Below, piece after piece: positions 46,711 to 61,664 of a stretch of 64,000 bases of DNA (positions are counted from its first letter, which is position 1; each line of letters opens with the position of its first letter). The stretch covers positions 1,880,001 through 1,944,000 of the forward strand of contig CAMQGK010000328.1 of NCBI GenBank assembly GCA_947000775.1. The letters are read 5' to 3'. A model generated the notes under the pieces. The model worked only from the letters and a program-made list of their open reading frames with translations. It ran no database searches and was not told the DNA's origin. The position numbers and the translations under genes are program-made. The DNA comes from Pterois miles (lineage: Eukaryota > Chordata > Actinopteri > Perciformes > Scorpaenidae).

Positions 46711-48038
46711 CCTTGGTATCATCCTCTCATCCAGCATCAGTTTATTTTGGGGCCATCGGGTCGCTGCTAACCCTGTTGTTTCCTTAATCAGCCTATGAGT
46801 CCTGATGTGTGAATCCACAGTCGTGACGTTGTCGGTGTGGCGGTAAACGAGCCGAATGTTTCATCTCTCTCTGTGTCGTACGCCCTCTCCCATCCAGCTC
46901 TCCTTCAGCCTTGATCACATTTACAGCTTCTGGCTCTTTCTTTAGTCAGCGCTCCCTCCCCCACATCTCTCTGTCTTTCTCTCTTTATTTCTATTTCTTT
47001 CTCTCTCCGTCTCATTTACACATCCACACATCCTCCTGCTGCACCAACACTCCTCCTTTCTCACACTTCCCCTTTAAGACTGCCCTTCGTCCCCTTTCCT
47101 CCCTCTAGCTGTTTCTTTTTAGATCCTCACTCTGTGCATTCCTCTCTCTAATCACTGTCTCGTCTCACGCTCTGATCACACTCCCTCCTTGAGTGCTTGT
47201 ATCGACCTGTAATTAAAACCAGCGCGTGGCGTTCAGGTGTGACGCCTGACGCCTGTCCTCCTCCGGTTCGTCAGTGTCACATTACCAGCGTCAGAATGCT
47301 TATTTGCGCTGTCGCATGACACACTGGGGAGTTAAAGTGAGCGACCGCTGCAAGAATTGTATGCACGGTTGTAGACTTCATGACTGTGTTCACTACTCAA
47401 GTATCCTGTTGTGCATTACACGGCAACAACACTTGACACAAAGGCGCCATTCTCCGGTCCGTCAGGCCTGAGTCTGTGTGCTCAGCAATTACCACCTGGA
47501 CTAATGCAAAGACCATAAGGCGTAACCTGGGTCAGAGTGGAACCTCTCTAATGGCTTCCTGTTTCCGTAATAACAATGGTACCCACACAGACAATAGCAG
47601 TGTGTCAGTGAAGGCAGTGTTTTTTGGGTGTTGACCTACTTTAAGCTAACCCCAGCCATGTGTGTTGTACGATCAGGCTCAAGTTTTGTTAATGACGTGG
47701 AATGGACTGGTGTCTTGACCTCGCCGGTCGACCACATCGTTAGGCGGCTGGCTGCGTGAATCGTAACCCGGACAACTTGAGGGGATGCAGCGGACTGAAG
47801 GACGCCAGCAAAACGAGATGAGAGGATGCGGCAAATGCAGCAGGTGCGGTCCTCACAAAGGTTGGCTCACGCTGGGATGTATGTTCCCGTGGGTAAGCAA
47901 ACAGAATTAGCGGTAAACCCACTTGTGTCTGCTGCCATTTCATTTTCTCCCACACAGATAGGCACTGTGAGGCCTGTATGTTGGTGCTCATACCCACACA
48001 GATCCACTGGAGAGTCACCCCACAAACTCTCTTTTACA

Positions 48039-48040
<2 letters not shown>
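46711..48040. other. Non-coding stretch, partly pyrimidine-rich
   Basis: 46900-47150 is CT-rich (TTTCTCTCTTTATTTC, TTTCTCTCTCCG). No exon or repeat family recognised. Confidence 0.35.

Positions 48041-48085
<45 letters not shown>
48041..48085. repeat. (AC)n microsatellite
   Basis: About 22 uninterrupted AC units. The CVCV and HTHT frames over it are artefacts. Confidence 0.97.
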
Positions 48086-48086
<1 letters not shown>

Positions 48087-48784
48087 GCAAAACTAATGAC
48101 TTCAATACTTCAGACACAAACAGAAGCACTAGTCCTTGCAGCAAACAATTCTCAGTTCAGCAGGTATCGGAGAGGAAGAAAGGGAGGATGGGAAGGTGGG
48201 AAAAAACAGAGAGAGAATCTGTGAAAATAATGACACACCTGGGGAAAGCATCGCAGCAAGGAGGGCGTCTTTGTTTACTGTCAAGATGATCTGCACAGCC
48301 CCGTCATTACCATTTATGCTATGCGAATGCTAGCGTGAGTCAGCCGCACAATCGCAATGCAGAGCGGCAATGAGCTAACGGTAGCCGAGGTGTTTCTAAT
48401 AGAGTAGAAATGAGTGGGTGTGGCAAAACGAGGAGGATGGATGCTGCAAATGACTAAAGCAGTGAATCTCTGCAGTGGAGATAGTTTTTAAGAGAGTGGT
48501 GTTCATTAGCAGAGCTGCACCCTGATGTACGTTGCAGGGGACTGTAGGAAAATGGGAAGATGGACGTTGATGCCTTTTGTAGTGGGGGGAAGTTTTCCCG
48601 TCAGCCACAGATGTGTAGTTGGCTCGCATTTTTAATTTGGTGTTCGGTCAACCAGACCGGAGAATGTGGCAGCTGAACTGAGATCAGTGGGCTGCAGAGT
48701 CGTATTAGCTTTTCAGGACAGAGAATGTTCTGGAGACTGTAGGGAGGAAACTGAACCCAGATCAGGGTTCGGAGAAGGCTTAGA

Positions 48785-48785
48785 A

Positions 48786-48816
<31 letters not shown>
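48785..48816. repeat. (GAT)n microsatellite
   Basis: Ten GAT units; gives poly-D or poly-H frames that are not genes. Confidence 0.93.
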
Positions 48817-48817
<1 letters not shown>

Positions 48818-49860
48818 GAGGACACCAGAGGAATTTCCTTGTTTGGTGTAGCTTAGATGCTCCAGTGAGCGGGTTGCTGATGCTCTTTCTCCCTGAAAAA
48901 TAATTCAAGACTTTGCTTTTCGATCACGGCCGCTTCATCAAATATGTGACATCTTATATAAGACATCGAACGTTAGCTGACAGGACACAAGTGAGTTACG
49001 GGAAGTTTTGGAAAATGTAATACTTTATTTCAAATCCACAACACAGAGCAGGTTTTGACTTCACAAAAAGATTGACAGGTCTCTATCTTGACGAGATTCA
49101 TGTTTTTGAAACCTCTGAGCATGAAACTTGATTCTCAGCCTCTGAATTAGTAGTTTGACCAAAGCGTATAGAAGTTTTTGGACAACAGCCATTAGATGGC
49201 GCTGCCGTAGCACTGCCGCCATTTTGGACTGAAAACACCACAAAAGTTGTAAAATGAACTTATAGCTGAATCCAGAGTTATTTTCCTGGGCATAATGAAC
49301 ATCAGACCCACAGGACTGCACCGCCCTGCACGCTCATATCACATATCCAGTTCTGCCAGCTTCCTGCAGCTATATGCGGCTGTAATAACGGATATATTGG
49401 CTGTAATTGGCTGTACCGTGGTGGCTGTATTAACGTCTCTGTTCCCAAACAACCAGCTATCGCCAGTAGCTAGTAGTGCTAGTAGCATGACATCAACAGG
49501 ATTTAGAGTTCTAGGCTATTTACTAACATGCTAATAGTCATAACAGTATGCATATTTACAATATTTTTATTGTTCAACACAGCCATTTTGTTAGCCATGA
49601 AAATTACGACAATAGAATAGAAACAATTTATTTCTACTTTTGAGCAGCGCTTTGTAGGCAGATGTTTCACTGGATCCAGCAGTTGCTTTCAGTCCAGAAT
49701 GGTGGCTGCGTATCTCTGCAGCTGGGCGCTGACGTTGCAATTGCTCGATCAACTGACTTTCATTTCTTATCTATAAACATTCTTTGTTTTGACCTAATAA
49801 GCGTAACACAAGGTCCGTCTTTCAACCACATATCATAATCTTCACAAGCAGTTGGAACTT
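48817..49860. other. Non-coding stretch, probably repeat-derived in part
   Basis: 49060-49290 and 49670-49750 share the theme of CAGTCCAAAATGG/CAGTCCAGAATGG in opposite orientation (49218-49231 and 49690-49702), which suggests a degraded element with inverted ends. The evidence is thin. Confidence 0.3.
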
Positions 49861-49864
49861 TTAA

Positions 49865-50395
49865 AGGGAAAATTTGCCACTTTTACTGTCGATGTCCAAT
49901 CAGTGTTGATGTTAAATGTAGTCGACTGAAGCAATAAATTCCTCAGTGCTGCATTATCGACCCAGAAAGCTGAGTTCTCCTGCTCCTGGAGCCGTGCTGG
50001 CTGTGCCTACATGTACCAGGATGCATTGCACGCAGGCTCCTGAACCCTGGAGGATCCCCACCGACCATCTCCTCTTGCATGGCTACTGCAGCCGCAGCTT
50101 CGGCCTTTCTCTGCTGCATTTCTTTGGCCAAGTCAAACCAAACACTGTAAAATGAACAAGGAAACTCTGTTTTTAAGCGACATCTAGAGACTAGAAACAG
50201 CCTGTAATTCTTCTTGACTCCAACTACGTCACAGCAAACGACGGCGCAGGACGCAGGAAGGACAACGGATTTTGCAGCAGAGAACTCAGCTTTCTGGGTC
50301 AGTACAGCACTGAGGAGTTCATTGCTTCAACGGACTACATTTACCATCAACACTGATCAGACATCCACATAAAAAGTGTATAAAAAGTTTTCCCT
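49865..50395. mobile_element. TTAA-flanked MITE with ~130-bp inverted ends
   Basis: TTAA lies at 49861-49864 and 50396-50399. The left end AGGGAAAATTTGCC and right end GTTTTCCCT are inverted. The match continues inward through ATCAGTGTTGATG, AAATGTAGTC, CTCAGTGCTG and GACCCAGAAAGCTGAGTTCT (left arm to about 49995, right arm from about 50265). There is no transposase frame. TTAA target use fits piggyBac-type mobilisation. A short frame on each strand inside (about 60-70 codons) lacks similarity to anything I know. Confidence 0.8.
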
Positions 50396-50399
50396 TTAA

Positions 50400-51769
50400 C
50401 AATGCACCAAACAGATGGGACTCGTACTGAAACCAGTAACATCACCTACACAACAAACGTCTGTGTGAAGTAGAATTAGTACCGTTTACCTTTAGACTCA
50501 ACACACAACAGTTCGATCAACCTAAGTGAAACCAGAGCAGTCTACAGGAACATTGGACATTTAGACTGATGTAGAATGACTGAGGGGGAGGAAGAGGAGG
50601 ACAGCGTGCCATTATGGTAAAAGGCAGCTTTTCTAGAACGAGGCAATGCAGAGACAAAAACCAAGAACAGAGGAAATGGTACAGTTCAGCTGAGACAGGA
50701 TCAAATCTGAACATGTCTCTCCGACTCTGTAAACTGCTGGTGTCAAAATATTTCAGCAAGAGAAAGTTGGAATGAAAAGGAGGAAGTGAAGAAAGAGAGG
50801 CTGAGGCTTTATTGTCCCCGAGGAACAATGACTGTGCAGATTTTACAGTTACAAACATATGAGTTCATAAAACCAAAACATGGACCATTACTACGACTCG
50901 TAGTGCAGAAATACTCTCAGTACTTCACTTCCAAATATTAAAACCACTTGTCATTCTTCTATTAATTCTACTGCTACTAGCTTTTGCATGTTTACTATCA
51001 GTGATGTTTGATTTGTTGTGATTGTATTGTTTGATTATTGCTGTTAAAGGGCGAGTCCGTCTATTTTACATGTGAAAATCAGTCAACTAGTTGTGGCTCA
51101 TAGTCAAACACTTGTATAATGTCTTCTGTGGCTGAGTAGGAGCTTCGTCAAGTCTGGGAACACTGACTGACTTCACTCAGGTATCTCAGATTGGCTTTTT
51201 GATGAAACGCCTCTGTTGTAAATGAGGCTCAAAGAGCTTTAAAGATGTGTCACATCTGTCAGGCAGCAAGCGTCTTAATTAAAGATGCCGTTTTACAGGA
51301 TCCTCATTTTTTTCCTGGAGACTAAAGTTTGAACATCTCAGCCTGTGTGGCATCACTTTTGCCTTTTTTAGTCTGTCTGTTATGGTTTTATGGAAATGCA
51401 AAAGCAAATATCTTGGACTACCCCTGTAACACATTAATGGAGGTATGAACTTAGATCCAAATAAACAAACAATATGCAATGAAACAGGCAACAGTTACAG
51501 TCCACTCTGGGTGTTGAACATTGGCCTATAATTGGAGCATTCACCGTGTCGATCACACGTTCTCCTTTTAAAGCTGCCAGAACAAAGTGATGTTTATTTT
51601 TTTTCAATAAAAATCCGTTTTGTTTTGTATCTAAGCTGATGAATGTTTTAGGTTCAGTCAAACACAATGTACAATAGAAAATTAAAACATTTTCAGCTTC
51701 GTCCGAGTAGCAGTGTGGTTCCACATTGCAACCAGCTGAGGTTTGGTGTGTCTGTTCTTAGCGACTGCA
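50400..51769. other. Non-coding stretch with a retroposon-tail remnant
   Basis: 50795-50850 (GGCTTTATTGTCCCCGAGGA, ACAATGACTGTGCAGATTTT) looks like the reversed 3' tail of a non-LTR element. Nothing else recognised. Confidence 0.35.
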
Positions 51770-51928
51770 GAAACATGGAGGACTCGGGAAGAGGACCCGC
51801 TCCCTCTGTAGATATAATCGGCTCATTCTAAGCTAACGAAAACAAGCTCCTTATTTCAAGGTGATTTTGTTACGACCCTGAGAAATGCTTTTTAATAAGG
51901 TCAAACATAACTACATGACTCGAGTTGC

Positions 51929-51953
51929 AAAAAAAAAAAAAAAAAAAAAAAAA
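51929..51953. repeat. Poly-A run
   Basis: About 25 consecutive A. Confidence 0.95.
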
Positions 51954-52306
51954 TTACTGAAACAAACAGAAATGTGGTAATAATTAGCACGAGAGCTAAT
52001 TAAGTAAAAACCAAACTAACTTCCAAAGGTTCCCCAAAGCTAACTTACTGGTGAGCCGGCAAAAAAGAAGAAAAGAGGAGAAGCCAGCCCAGCTAAGCTC
52101 TTACCTCTAAATAACAAACCCCCAAACTAAACCCTGACAAACAGAAACAGAACCACAAAAACTAGACCACCAGACCCGCCAGAAAAAGATAAAGAACCAG
52201 AAAACAACAACACTACATGTGGTCACATCACCACTGCTGCTACTGCTGCTGCCAAGCCAGAGACTGGAAGAGAGAGAGAGCACAACTCCCCTCCCCTAAC
52301 AATTAT

Positions 52307-52606
52307 CCATCCATCTATCTGCAACCGCTTGTCCCGTTAGGGGTCACGGGGGGCTGGAGCCAATCCCAGCTGGCATCGGGCAAAGGTGGGCTTCACCCTG
52401 GGCAGGCCGTCGGTCCGTCGCAGGGCACATAGAGACAGACAACCATTCACACCTGCAGGACATTTGTTAACCTAATCTGCATGTCTTTGGACTGTGGGAG
52501 GAAGAACCTGGAGACATGCAAACTCTGCAAAGAAGAGCCCTAAGCCAGATTCAAACCTGTGACCCTCTTGCTGTGAGTGACAGCACTAACCACTGCACCG
52601 CCATTC
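52307..52606 (+). repeat. LINE-tail-like dispersed repeat, copy 5
   Basis: Near-complete: ATCCATCCATCTATCTGCAA, GGGGTCACGGGGGGCTGGAG, CTTTGGACTGTGGGAGGAAG, GACCCTCTTGCTGTGAGTGA. Flanked by CCTAACA on the left (52295-52302) and right (52608-52614), a possible target duplication. Confidence 0.85.
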
Positions 52607-52648
52607 CTCCTAACAGACTCCCCTAGATGCTACACACTGGCCCTTTAA

Positions 52649-53499
52649 GGCCGTTGTTAGTCTTGTGTCACCCTTTTGATCACACTGTATGTTCAGAACA
52701 ACTTCATTCAGTGAAATTCAGTGAGCTGCTTCTCCCAGCTGCCCGGCCTCTGGAGAGGTAGCAGTAGATGGGGATGGATAGATGGGGAGAGGCGGTGTAA
52801 TGTACCATGGAACACTTGTCTCCACCTTCAGTGCAGAAAGCGAACAGGGGGGAACGAGAGAAAGACCTCACGGACCGCTACAGAGCTGAATTATAGATGA
52901 GTTTGGAGGAATGGAAGCACTTCACCAGCTTTTACCATCCTCCCACCTCAGTCCATGCCCATGTACGCACACTAAATCACACCTACTCCAGCCAAGCAGT
53001 ATTCCTCACACGCACTAAGACTCTCAGAGGCAGCACACAGTCACACTGCAGCTCCAACCCTCCACTGCATTGTTGATGTACACCTAAACCCTGGCCCTAC
53101 CTTAACATACACACAGTTTCACACACATGCACATACTTCTTGAGGCCCTCAGCGTGCCTGCATTATTGAAACTCACTTAGCAAGCTGGCTTTCTCCTGAC
53201 ATCTGACTCACCAAAGCGGTGACCTGTAAGCCAGGGAAGAAGAGCTGGATTCCCTGATTCTGCTGCAAGAGACATGAGAAGACTTTGCTCTGATATTGGA
53301 GCAGGACAGGAGAGAGAGAGCTAGTTTCTGGGGCTGCAAGTTGGAAAGAAAAGATTGTCATGTACTACTGCTGGAGAGAAGAGCTGTCTTATACACAGCT
53401 TACAGCAGCGCACAGTGCAACAGTCATTACTGGTTCACTTTTGTTGTGTCAGTAGCGAATGTACTTGTGTCCATCTGTGTGCTCATGGGCGTCTTGGTC
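52649..53499. other. Non-coding stretch
   Basis: No exon recognised; no certain repeat. Confidence 0.3.
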
Positions 53500-54590
53500 C
53501 AAAAATGAGGTGTGGTCAGGTGGATTGTTGGCGCATGCAATCAAATGGATCTGTTGATGGGCCAGAGGATTGGGAGACGGCGGTGTCCGAGTCTGCTGCT
53601 CCCATAGATGGTCTGCTTGCACGCTTTCACTTTGTGCACGAACACGATTCCTGAGCAGAACACCTACAGAGTCTGTGATTTGAGTAGCAATGCTTTTAAA
53701 GGGAATGGAAGTCCACACTCTCATTGGCTGAATGAATGTTACACCAACACACACCTAGCACTGAGTGAGAATAAATACAACCTCTTTGTCTCTTGTGTCT
53801 TACTTTGCGTCCATTTATACACCGTTTAACTAGCAAAGTGGAGCTAGACGAGCCCTAAATGTACTTGCACCATGTAGTTTAGACCAGGAGCGTCAAACTC
53901 AGTTTCATCCAGGTCACATCAGCATCATGGTTCCCCTCAAAGGGCCGGTTGTAATTGTAAGACTATATAAATCACACAAATATTATCAGACACAATTTAT
54001 TCCATTAAGTTAGTTTAACTTTGTGGTGGGAGTTGAGAGGGGCAGAACTCTAGTCCAACAGATCAATGAGCTCTGATCTAACATTCAGTCTGTGGCGTAT
54101 AAACTGTTAGTGATCAACAGCTGATCAGCTGAGATCATGTGGTAGATGACAGTGGTGTGACAGTGTTTTACTGCCTCGTAGTAAAGAAGACAAACCGGCT
54201 GCTCTCCATCAACCACTAACATGGATCCTCTTTCTGGCTCTCAGGAAATTTCCTTCCTCTGCGTCAACTTCTCTTTTCTTGGACATTTTGGTACTATTCA
54301 GATTTTTTTTACGATCCTATCACTCGGCTAGAGCGCCGCTGCTGGAAACTGGTGATACTGAGACGCTTTTGAGACATGTAACAAAAAAATCTAGATGCAT
54401 TGTGGGACATGTGGTTTAAGGACACCGTACTTCTGTAAAGCAGCATAGAATTGTCTGATAAGCATAACATATTCTTTGCAAGCCCTCATAAAATGATAGG
54501 CCGGGCCTAAATTGGTCCTCGGGCCTCGAGTTTGACACATGTACTTTAGACCATGCGCTACAGATCATTTAAATATGGCCCCTGGTGTTC
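53500..54590 (-). repeat. Older DNA-element-derived repeat, interrupted
   Basis: On the minus strand the right end reads GGGGCCATATTTAAATGATC, CTGTAGCGCATGGTCTAAAG. The part left of the insertion contains TTTAGGGCTCGTCTAGCTCC, TTGCTAGTTAAACGG and ATTCCCTTTAAAAGC. I recognise this order from an abundant teleost element with GGGCCCTATTTTAA-type ends. The left limit is approximate. Confidence 0.5.
53885..54543. mobile_element. hAT-like non-autonomous element, 659 bp
   Basis: The left end CAGGAGCGTCAAACTCAG and right end CGAGTTTGACACATGTA are imperfect inverted repeats. Flanking 8-mers GTTTAGAC (53877-53884) and CTTTAGAC (54544-54551) match at 7 of 8 positions, the size of a hAT target duplication. 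The family, with AGTTTGACAC ends, is common in fish. The interior shares about 120 bases with 24957-25079. No transposase remains. Confidence 0.8.
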
Positions 54591-54639
54591 AAATCTAATT
54601 TTCATTGTGCTTTGAGCCCTTACTAAAAGCCCTTACCAG

Positions 54640-55400
54640 ATGTTTTGACATTTATGGTCACATTTGTTTCACAATGCAACAACACAGAAAGGAAGGAGCT
54701 ATCAAACCCCCATTTCTTGTGGTGAAAACTTCCAGTTATATGATGCCTCCAGTCTCAGAAAGACGTTGTGTGTATCAAAAAGCAACAGGTCAAAGCCTCA
54801 CATACATTCAAAGACAGCGTATCACAATTTGAATCAATGCAATACGTCAAATGTAACGTAAAAGTCACCAATCGAATGGCCAAGAGGGCCAAGGGAATGA
54901 CACTAATTATGAGCATGTAAATGTGCCACCTGAATAGATTTCACTGGCATGAATGGGCCTCTATAAATACCTTATCATGTGTAAATACGCTAATGGGAGC
55001 TGGTCACAACATGCTCAAAAATACTAAAACGCAAACTAAAGTCAAGTTTTTGTTGTGATTAATGGATGCATTTACACAATCAGTCAATCACAACCGATTA
55101 AAAGGAGCAAACAAGCGTCTAGTTTGTGTCTAAGCTTTCTGTCATGCGAGGCCTGCACAGGCTATGTGGCATTCATCCAAAAGCATCGGCTCAAAGCTTC
55201 ACACATTCAAAACCAGCTTAACACAATTTGAACCAATAGAGTAGGTCAGCTATGACTCAAAAACCTCAAAACAAACATGGCACCCGGCCAGGCAGATCCA
55301 GAAGAAGACTCTAATGAACTGCAGAAACCAAACAAACTTTTTGTTTGGTGAACTGCTTCCACTGGCGTGATTGGATAGTTTTGAATAAGTGAGTAACTGT
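54640..55400 (+). repeat. Diverged direct duplication, ~400-bp period
   Basis: 54775-54870 and 55176-55270 align (ATCAAAAAGCAACAGGTCAA with ATCCAAAAGCATCGGCTCAA; CACAATTTGAATCAAT with CACAATTTGAACCAAT). Further down TTTCACTGGCATGAATGGGC aligns with TTCCACTGGCGTGATTGGAT. Either an old tandem duplication or two copies of one repeat. Confidence 0.55.
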
Positions 55401-55504
55401 CACTGTTTGTGAAGTTGACAGTCTTGAAATAGCCAGTAGCTTTTACAGACTAGTGGATTGGGTCCATGAACACCTTGAACTATATCCTGTTGGCAAAGTG
55501 TCAT

Positions 55505-55712
55505 TCTTTTCTTTTCTTTTTCTAAGATCATATTTTGGCTTTTCTAAGTCTTTAACGATAGGAACAGTGATAGTGATAGTAAAGGGGGATAGAGCAGGGA
55601 TGACATGCAGCAAAGGGCCACGGGTTGGATTCAAACCCTGGGCCACTGCAGTAAGGACTGAGCTTTGACACATGGGGCTGCTGCTCTTCCAGGGAGGCTA
55701 CCACGCGTCCCG
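55505..55712 (-). mobile_element. tRNA-derived SINE, minus strand
   Basis: Read on the minus strand, the head has an A box-like GTAGCCTCCCTGGAAGAGC and a B box GGTTTGAATCC (55627-55637). The body is GTGGCCCTTTGCTGCATGTC, the tail has CTATCCCCCTTTACTATCAC, and the end is GTTAAAGACTTAGAAAAGCC then A/G-rich. I recognise the family as a widespread teleost SINE. Not a functional tRNA. Confidence 0.8.
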
Positions 55713-58895
<3,183 letters not shown>

Positions 58896-59012
58896 TTGGG
58901 CTTTTAACACACTGGTATTGGATTGGTACTCGGTATCAGGAAGGAAAAATAGTACTGGAGCATCTCTGTTTTAAAAAGTACAGCAGTGTTTGGCATTTTT
59001 TTTTTTGCCATT

Positions 59013-59300
59013 TCCATCCATCCATCTGCAACTGCTCATCCCATTGGGGGGCACGGCGAGGCTGGAACCGATCCCAGCTGGCATTGGGCTCAGGGGTTCA
59101 CCCTGGATCCTGGACAGGTCACCAGTCCATCACAGGGTTGACGCAAAGACAGACAACCATTCACGCACACAATTTAGAGTCATCGCTTAACCTGCATGTC
59201 ATGTGGGAGGAAGCCGGAGAAACACTAACAAACCTCACAGAAGAGCCCGAAGCCGGGTTTGAACCTGTGACCCTCGAACCACTGATCCACCGTGCCGCCC
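59013..59300 (+). repeat. LINE-tail-like dispersed repeat, copy 6
   Basis: CCATCCATCCATCTGCAACT, GATCCCAGCTGGCATTGGG, CACCAGTCCATCACAGGG, GACCCTCGAACCACTGATCC to CCGTGCCGCCC. The 3' end is the most complete of all copies. Confidence 0.85.
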
Positions 59301-59425
59301 AGTTTGTGCCGTTTCTTTTCATCTAAAAGATAAATACAGTGATATGTTGTCTGTAGCCATGACAACAGACAGACTGCCTTTTGTCTGCCAGCCCCAAATG
59401 TGAAATTGGTAACAGGTCAGCAGTG

Positions 59426-59427
<2 letters not shown>

Positions 59428-59491
<64 letters not shown>

Positions 59492-59512
59492 GCACACACA
59501 CACACACACACA
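59428..59512. repeat. Compound (AC)n microsatellite
   Basis: Three AC arrays separated by AGGCAGC and AGC. Confidence 0.96.
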
Positions 59513-60349
59513 GAGTCAGACTGAGGACATTAGGAGCAGTTAACTGGCAGAGCTCCTCCTCCCTGCACCTCCTCTCTCCTCCTGTAGTTGTTTATCACTG
59601 TGATCGGCCTCCATGGCTCCAAACCAAATGTTTGGGCTGCATTAGCCAACCGGCGGTCTGGGCTTCTCTAAACTCTCCAGAGGGGTGTGTGCAGTCCCAA
59701 AACTTGCTAAAAAAAATCCCACAGAGGCAGAGTCGGGGGTGGAGAGAGAGGAGCAGTGTTTGGGTGTGAAATCTACGAGTAATAAGCTCGTACTGATAAG
59801 ATAAACCACGCTGACGGCAGAGCAGCTATCTCTTTGCTCTCTGCCTCCTCCGATATCAGACTGGCCTCAAATAAAAGCTCTCGGTTGTATAAACACAGGG
59901 ACTCAAATTAAAACACACAAAAAGTACTTTTCTGAACATTTCCTCTTCCCTCAATTCAGTGCATTCCAGACGTGGACACGAGCCCCGTTTTGATTGGCTG
60001 GCTTATCGCCGTAGAGGCGGGTGCTGTGTGTTGCCCTCGCCATTGACTGGCCAGATTTTAAAAGGCTCATAACCGACAGGTTTGTCCTGTCCGGTGTGAC
60101 CTGTGGACATACAGCATTTTTGGCTCTAAAAATGTAAATGTGGAGCTGTAATGTTTGCAGAACATACAGACAACATACTGTACAGATTTACAGCATCTTT
60201 TCATCAATACAAACCTTTTTTCCCCGTCTATCTACAGCACCCATTTATTGTATATTCGACTATATTGTGCTATTTAATATGAGAATTTAGGCAACGTTTA
60301 CCAAAGAAGTGGACGTCCCGTTAAATGTTTCATACACATTTTTCTACTT
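59513..60349. other. Non-coding stretch
   Basis: No recognised feature. Confidence 0.35.
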
Positions 60350-60660
60350 TAGTTTACTTATTATACTAAACTTATCTTACTTCTATTGTTACTCTTTTAG
60401 ACACTGCCGTTAATGTTACTTCTTATACACTTTATATTTTTACTCCTGTTTGTATTAGTATTTTGTTGAACTTTACTTTTCTATCTAACTTATTTATTCT
60501 ACTAAATGTATCTTACTCTTATTACCATTTGATTTAGCACTGGTTTTAATATTCTTTTACACTTTATATTTATTACTCTGTATTTATTAATGTTGTGTTT
60601 TTATACCTGTGTTGTAATTTGGAGCGATCTCCGGTAAAATAATTTCCTTTCGTATTAACA
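60350..60660 (+). repeat. Two-unit tandem repeat, ~131-136-bp period, retroposon-tail-like
   Basis: TACTAAACTTATCTTACTTC (60364) pairs with TACTAAATGTATCTTACTCT (60500), and CACTTTATATTTTTACTCC (60429) pairs with CACTTTATATTTATTACTC (60560). The end GGAGCGATCTCCGGTAAAAT, AATTTCCTTTCG resembles a LINE 3' end. Confidence 0.6.
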
Positions 60661-61664
60661 CATTTCTGTCTTATTTCTTAGATTACATATACACATAGAA
60701 ATAGTACCATAAAAGAAAAAATGAGAAGACACGCAAATATCTAATTAGTTATTTGAAGTAACCCTAATTAATAACAAGAAAGCATAATGCAAATTTGCAA
60801 ATTCATCCCTTTAACAGGCAGACAAAAAGCAAAGTGAAGCACAGCTACTAATATGGATAAACTAAGATGTACTGTACATGAAACCGACATGGTAAAGAAA
60901 AACAAAGCAAATTATCCTAAATATTATATAATGTAGAGAGCAAATGCACTGAACACAGTTTATGGAAGGGATGTAAAATCTCACACATTCTCCAGAGCTC
61001 CCTGTACACGGTGGTTTTACCACAGCTGAGTAACATCAATGAGTAACAGGTGAAATTGTTTGTGTAGTGATTAGTGTGTTGTGTAATGATGAATATTACT
61101 GCTGCCCACAATGCCCTCAACGATGATAAAGTTTTCCTCACCCTCACACTGTCTTGTCCTCTTGTCATGTCCCGGTCATGATAGATGACGTCAAACCTGT
61201 TCCTCGACCTGTTCCACGAAGCAGGTTTAGTGACTTGATGCGAAACGTGCAGCAGCTATTTTGACGTTTAAACTCCATCCTGTGCATTATCTGACAGGCA
61301 GCGTCGCAGGGGAGAGGAAGGTTACAGCTGTAGACTGGCACGGACTGGTGAGCTCATTGGAGTAATTCCTTCAGTCATGCCTTGGCTTAGAGGTACCTGG
61401 GAACCCCTGAATCCACAGAAAGCGCCCACACGATGCCTGCGGTTTGTCTGTTTGTAAGTCCTTTTGTATCTGGATTGGTGACGGGGTGTGTGGATTGGTG
61501 ATGGGCTAAAGAAGTTTGGTACATTTTGTCGCAATATTGAGCCCTTTCTGTGCTTCCTCTTGTTTCTACTTAAAACATTGTCAGTAGTAAATAACGCTAC
61601 TGAAAAAATCATCTCACAGGAGAAGCTCTGTTTATCATTCGCACATAAAACTGATTGATTCCAT
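60661..61664. other. Non-coding stretch
   Basis: AT-rich; no feature recognised. The 120-codon minus-strand frame at 61322-61684 shows no domain. Confidence 0.35.

Larger units (their letters stand above)
51770..52644 (+). mobile_element. Fragmented TTAA-type MITE with internal insertion
   Basis: 51770-51880 (GAGGACTCGGGAAGAGGACC, CGCTCCCTCTGTAGATATAA, CGGCTCATTCTAAG) and 52610-52644 (AGATGCTACACACTGGCCCT, then TTAA at 52645-52648) belong to one family as I recall it. Between them are a poly-A run (51929-51953), AG-rich sequence, and the LINE-tail repeat at 52307-52606. Left boundary unknown. Confidence 0.5.

Noticed and set aside
55627..55700. tRNA gene on minus strand
   Set aside because: Same reasoning: a recognised SINE head with body and tail.
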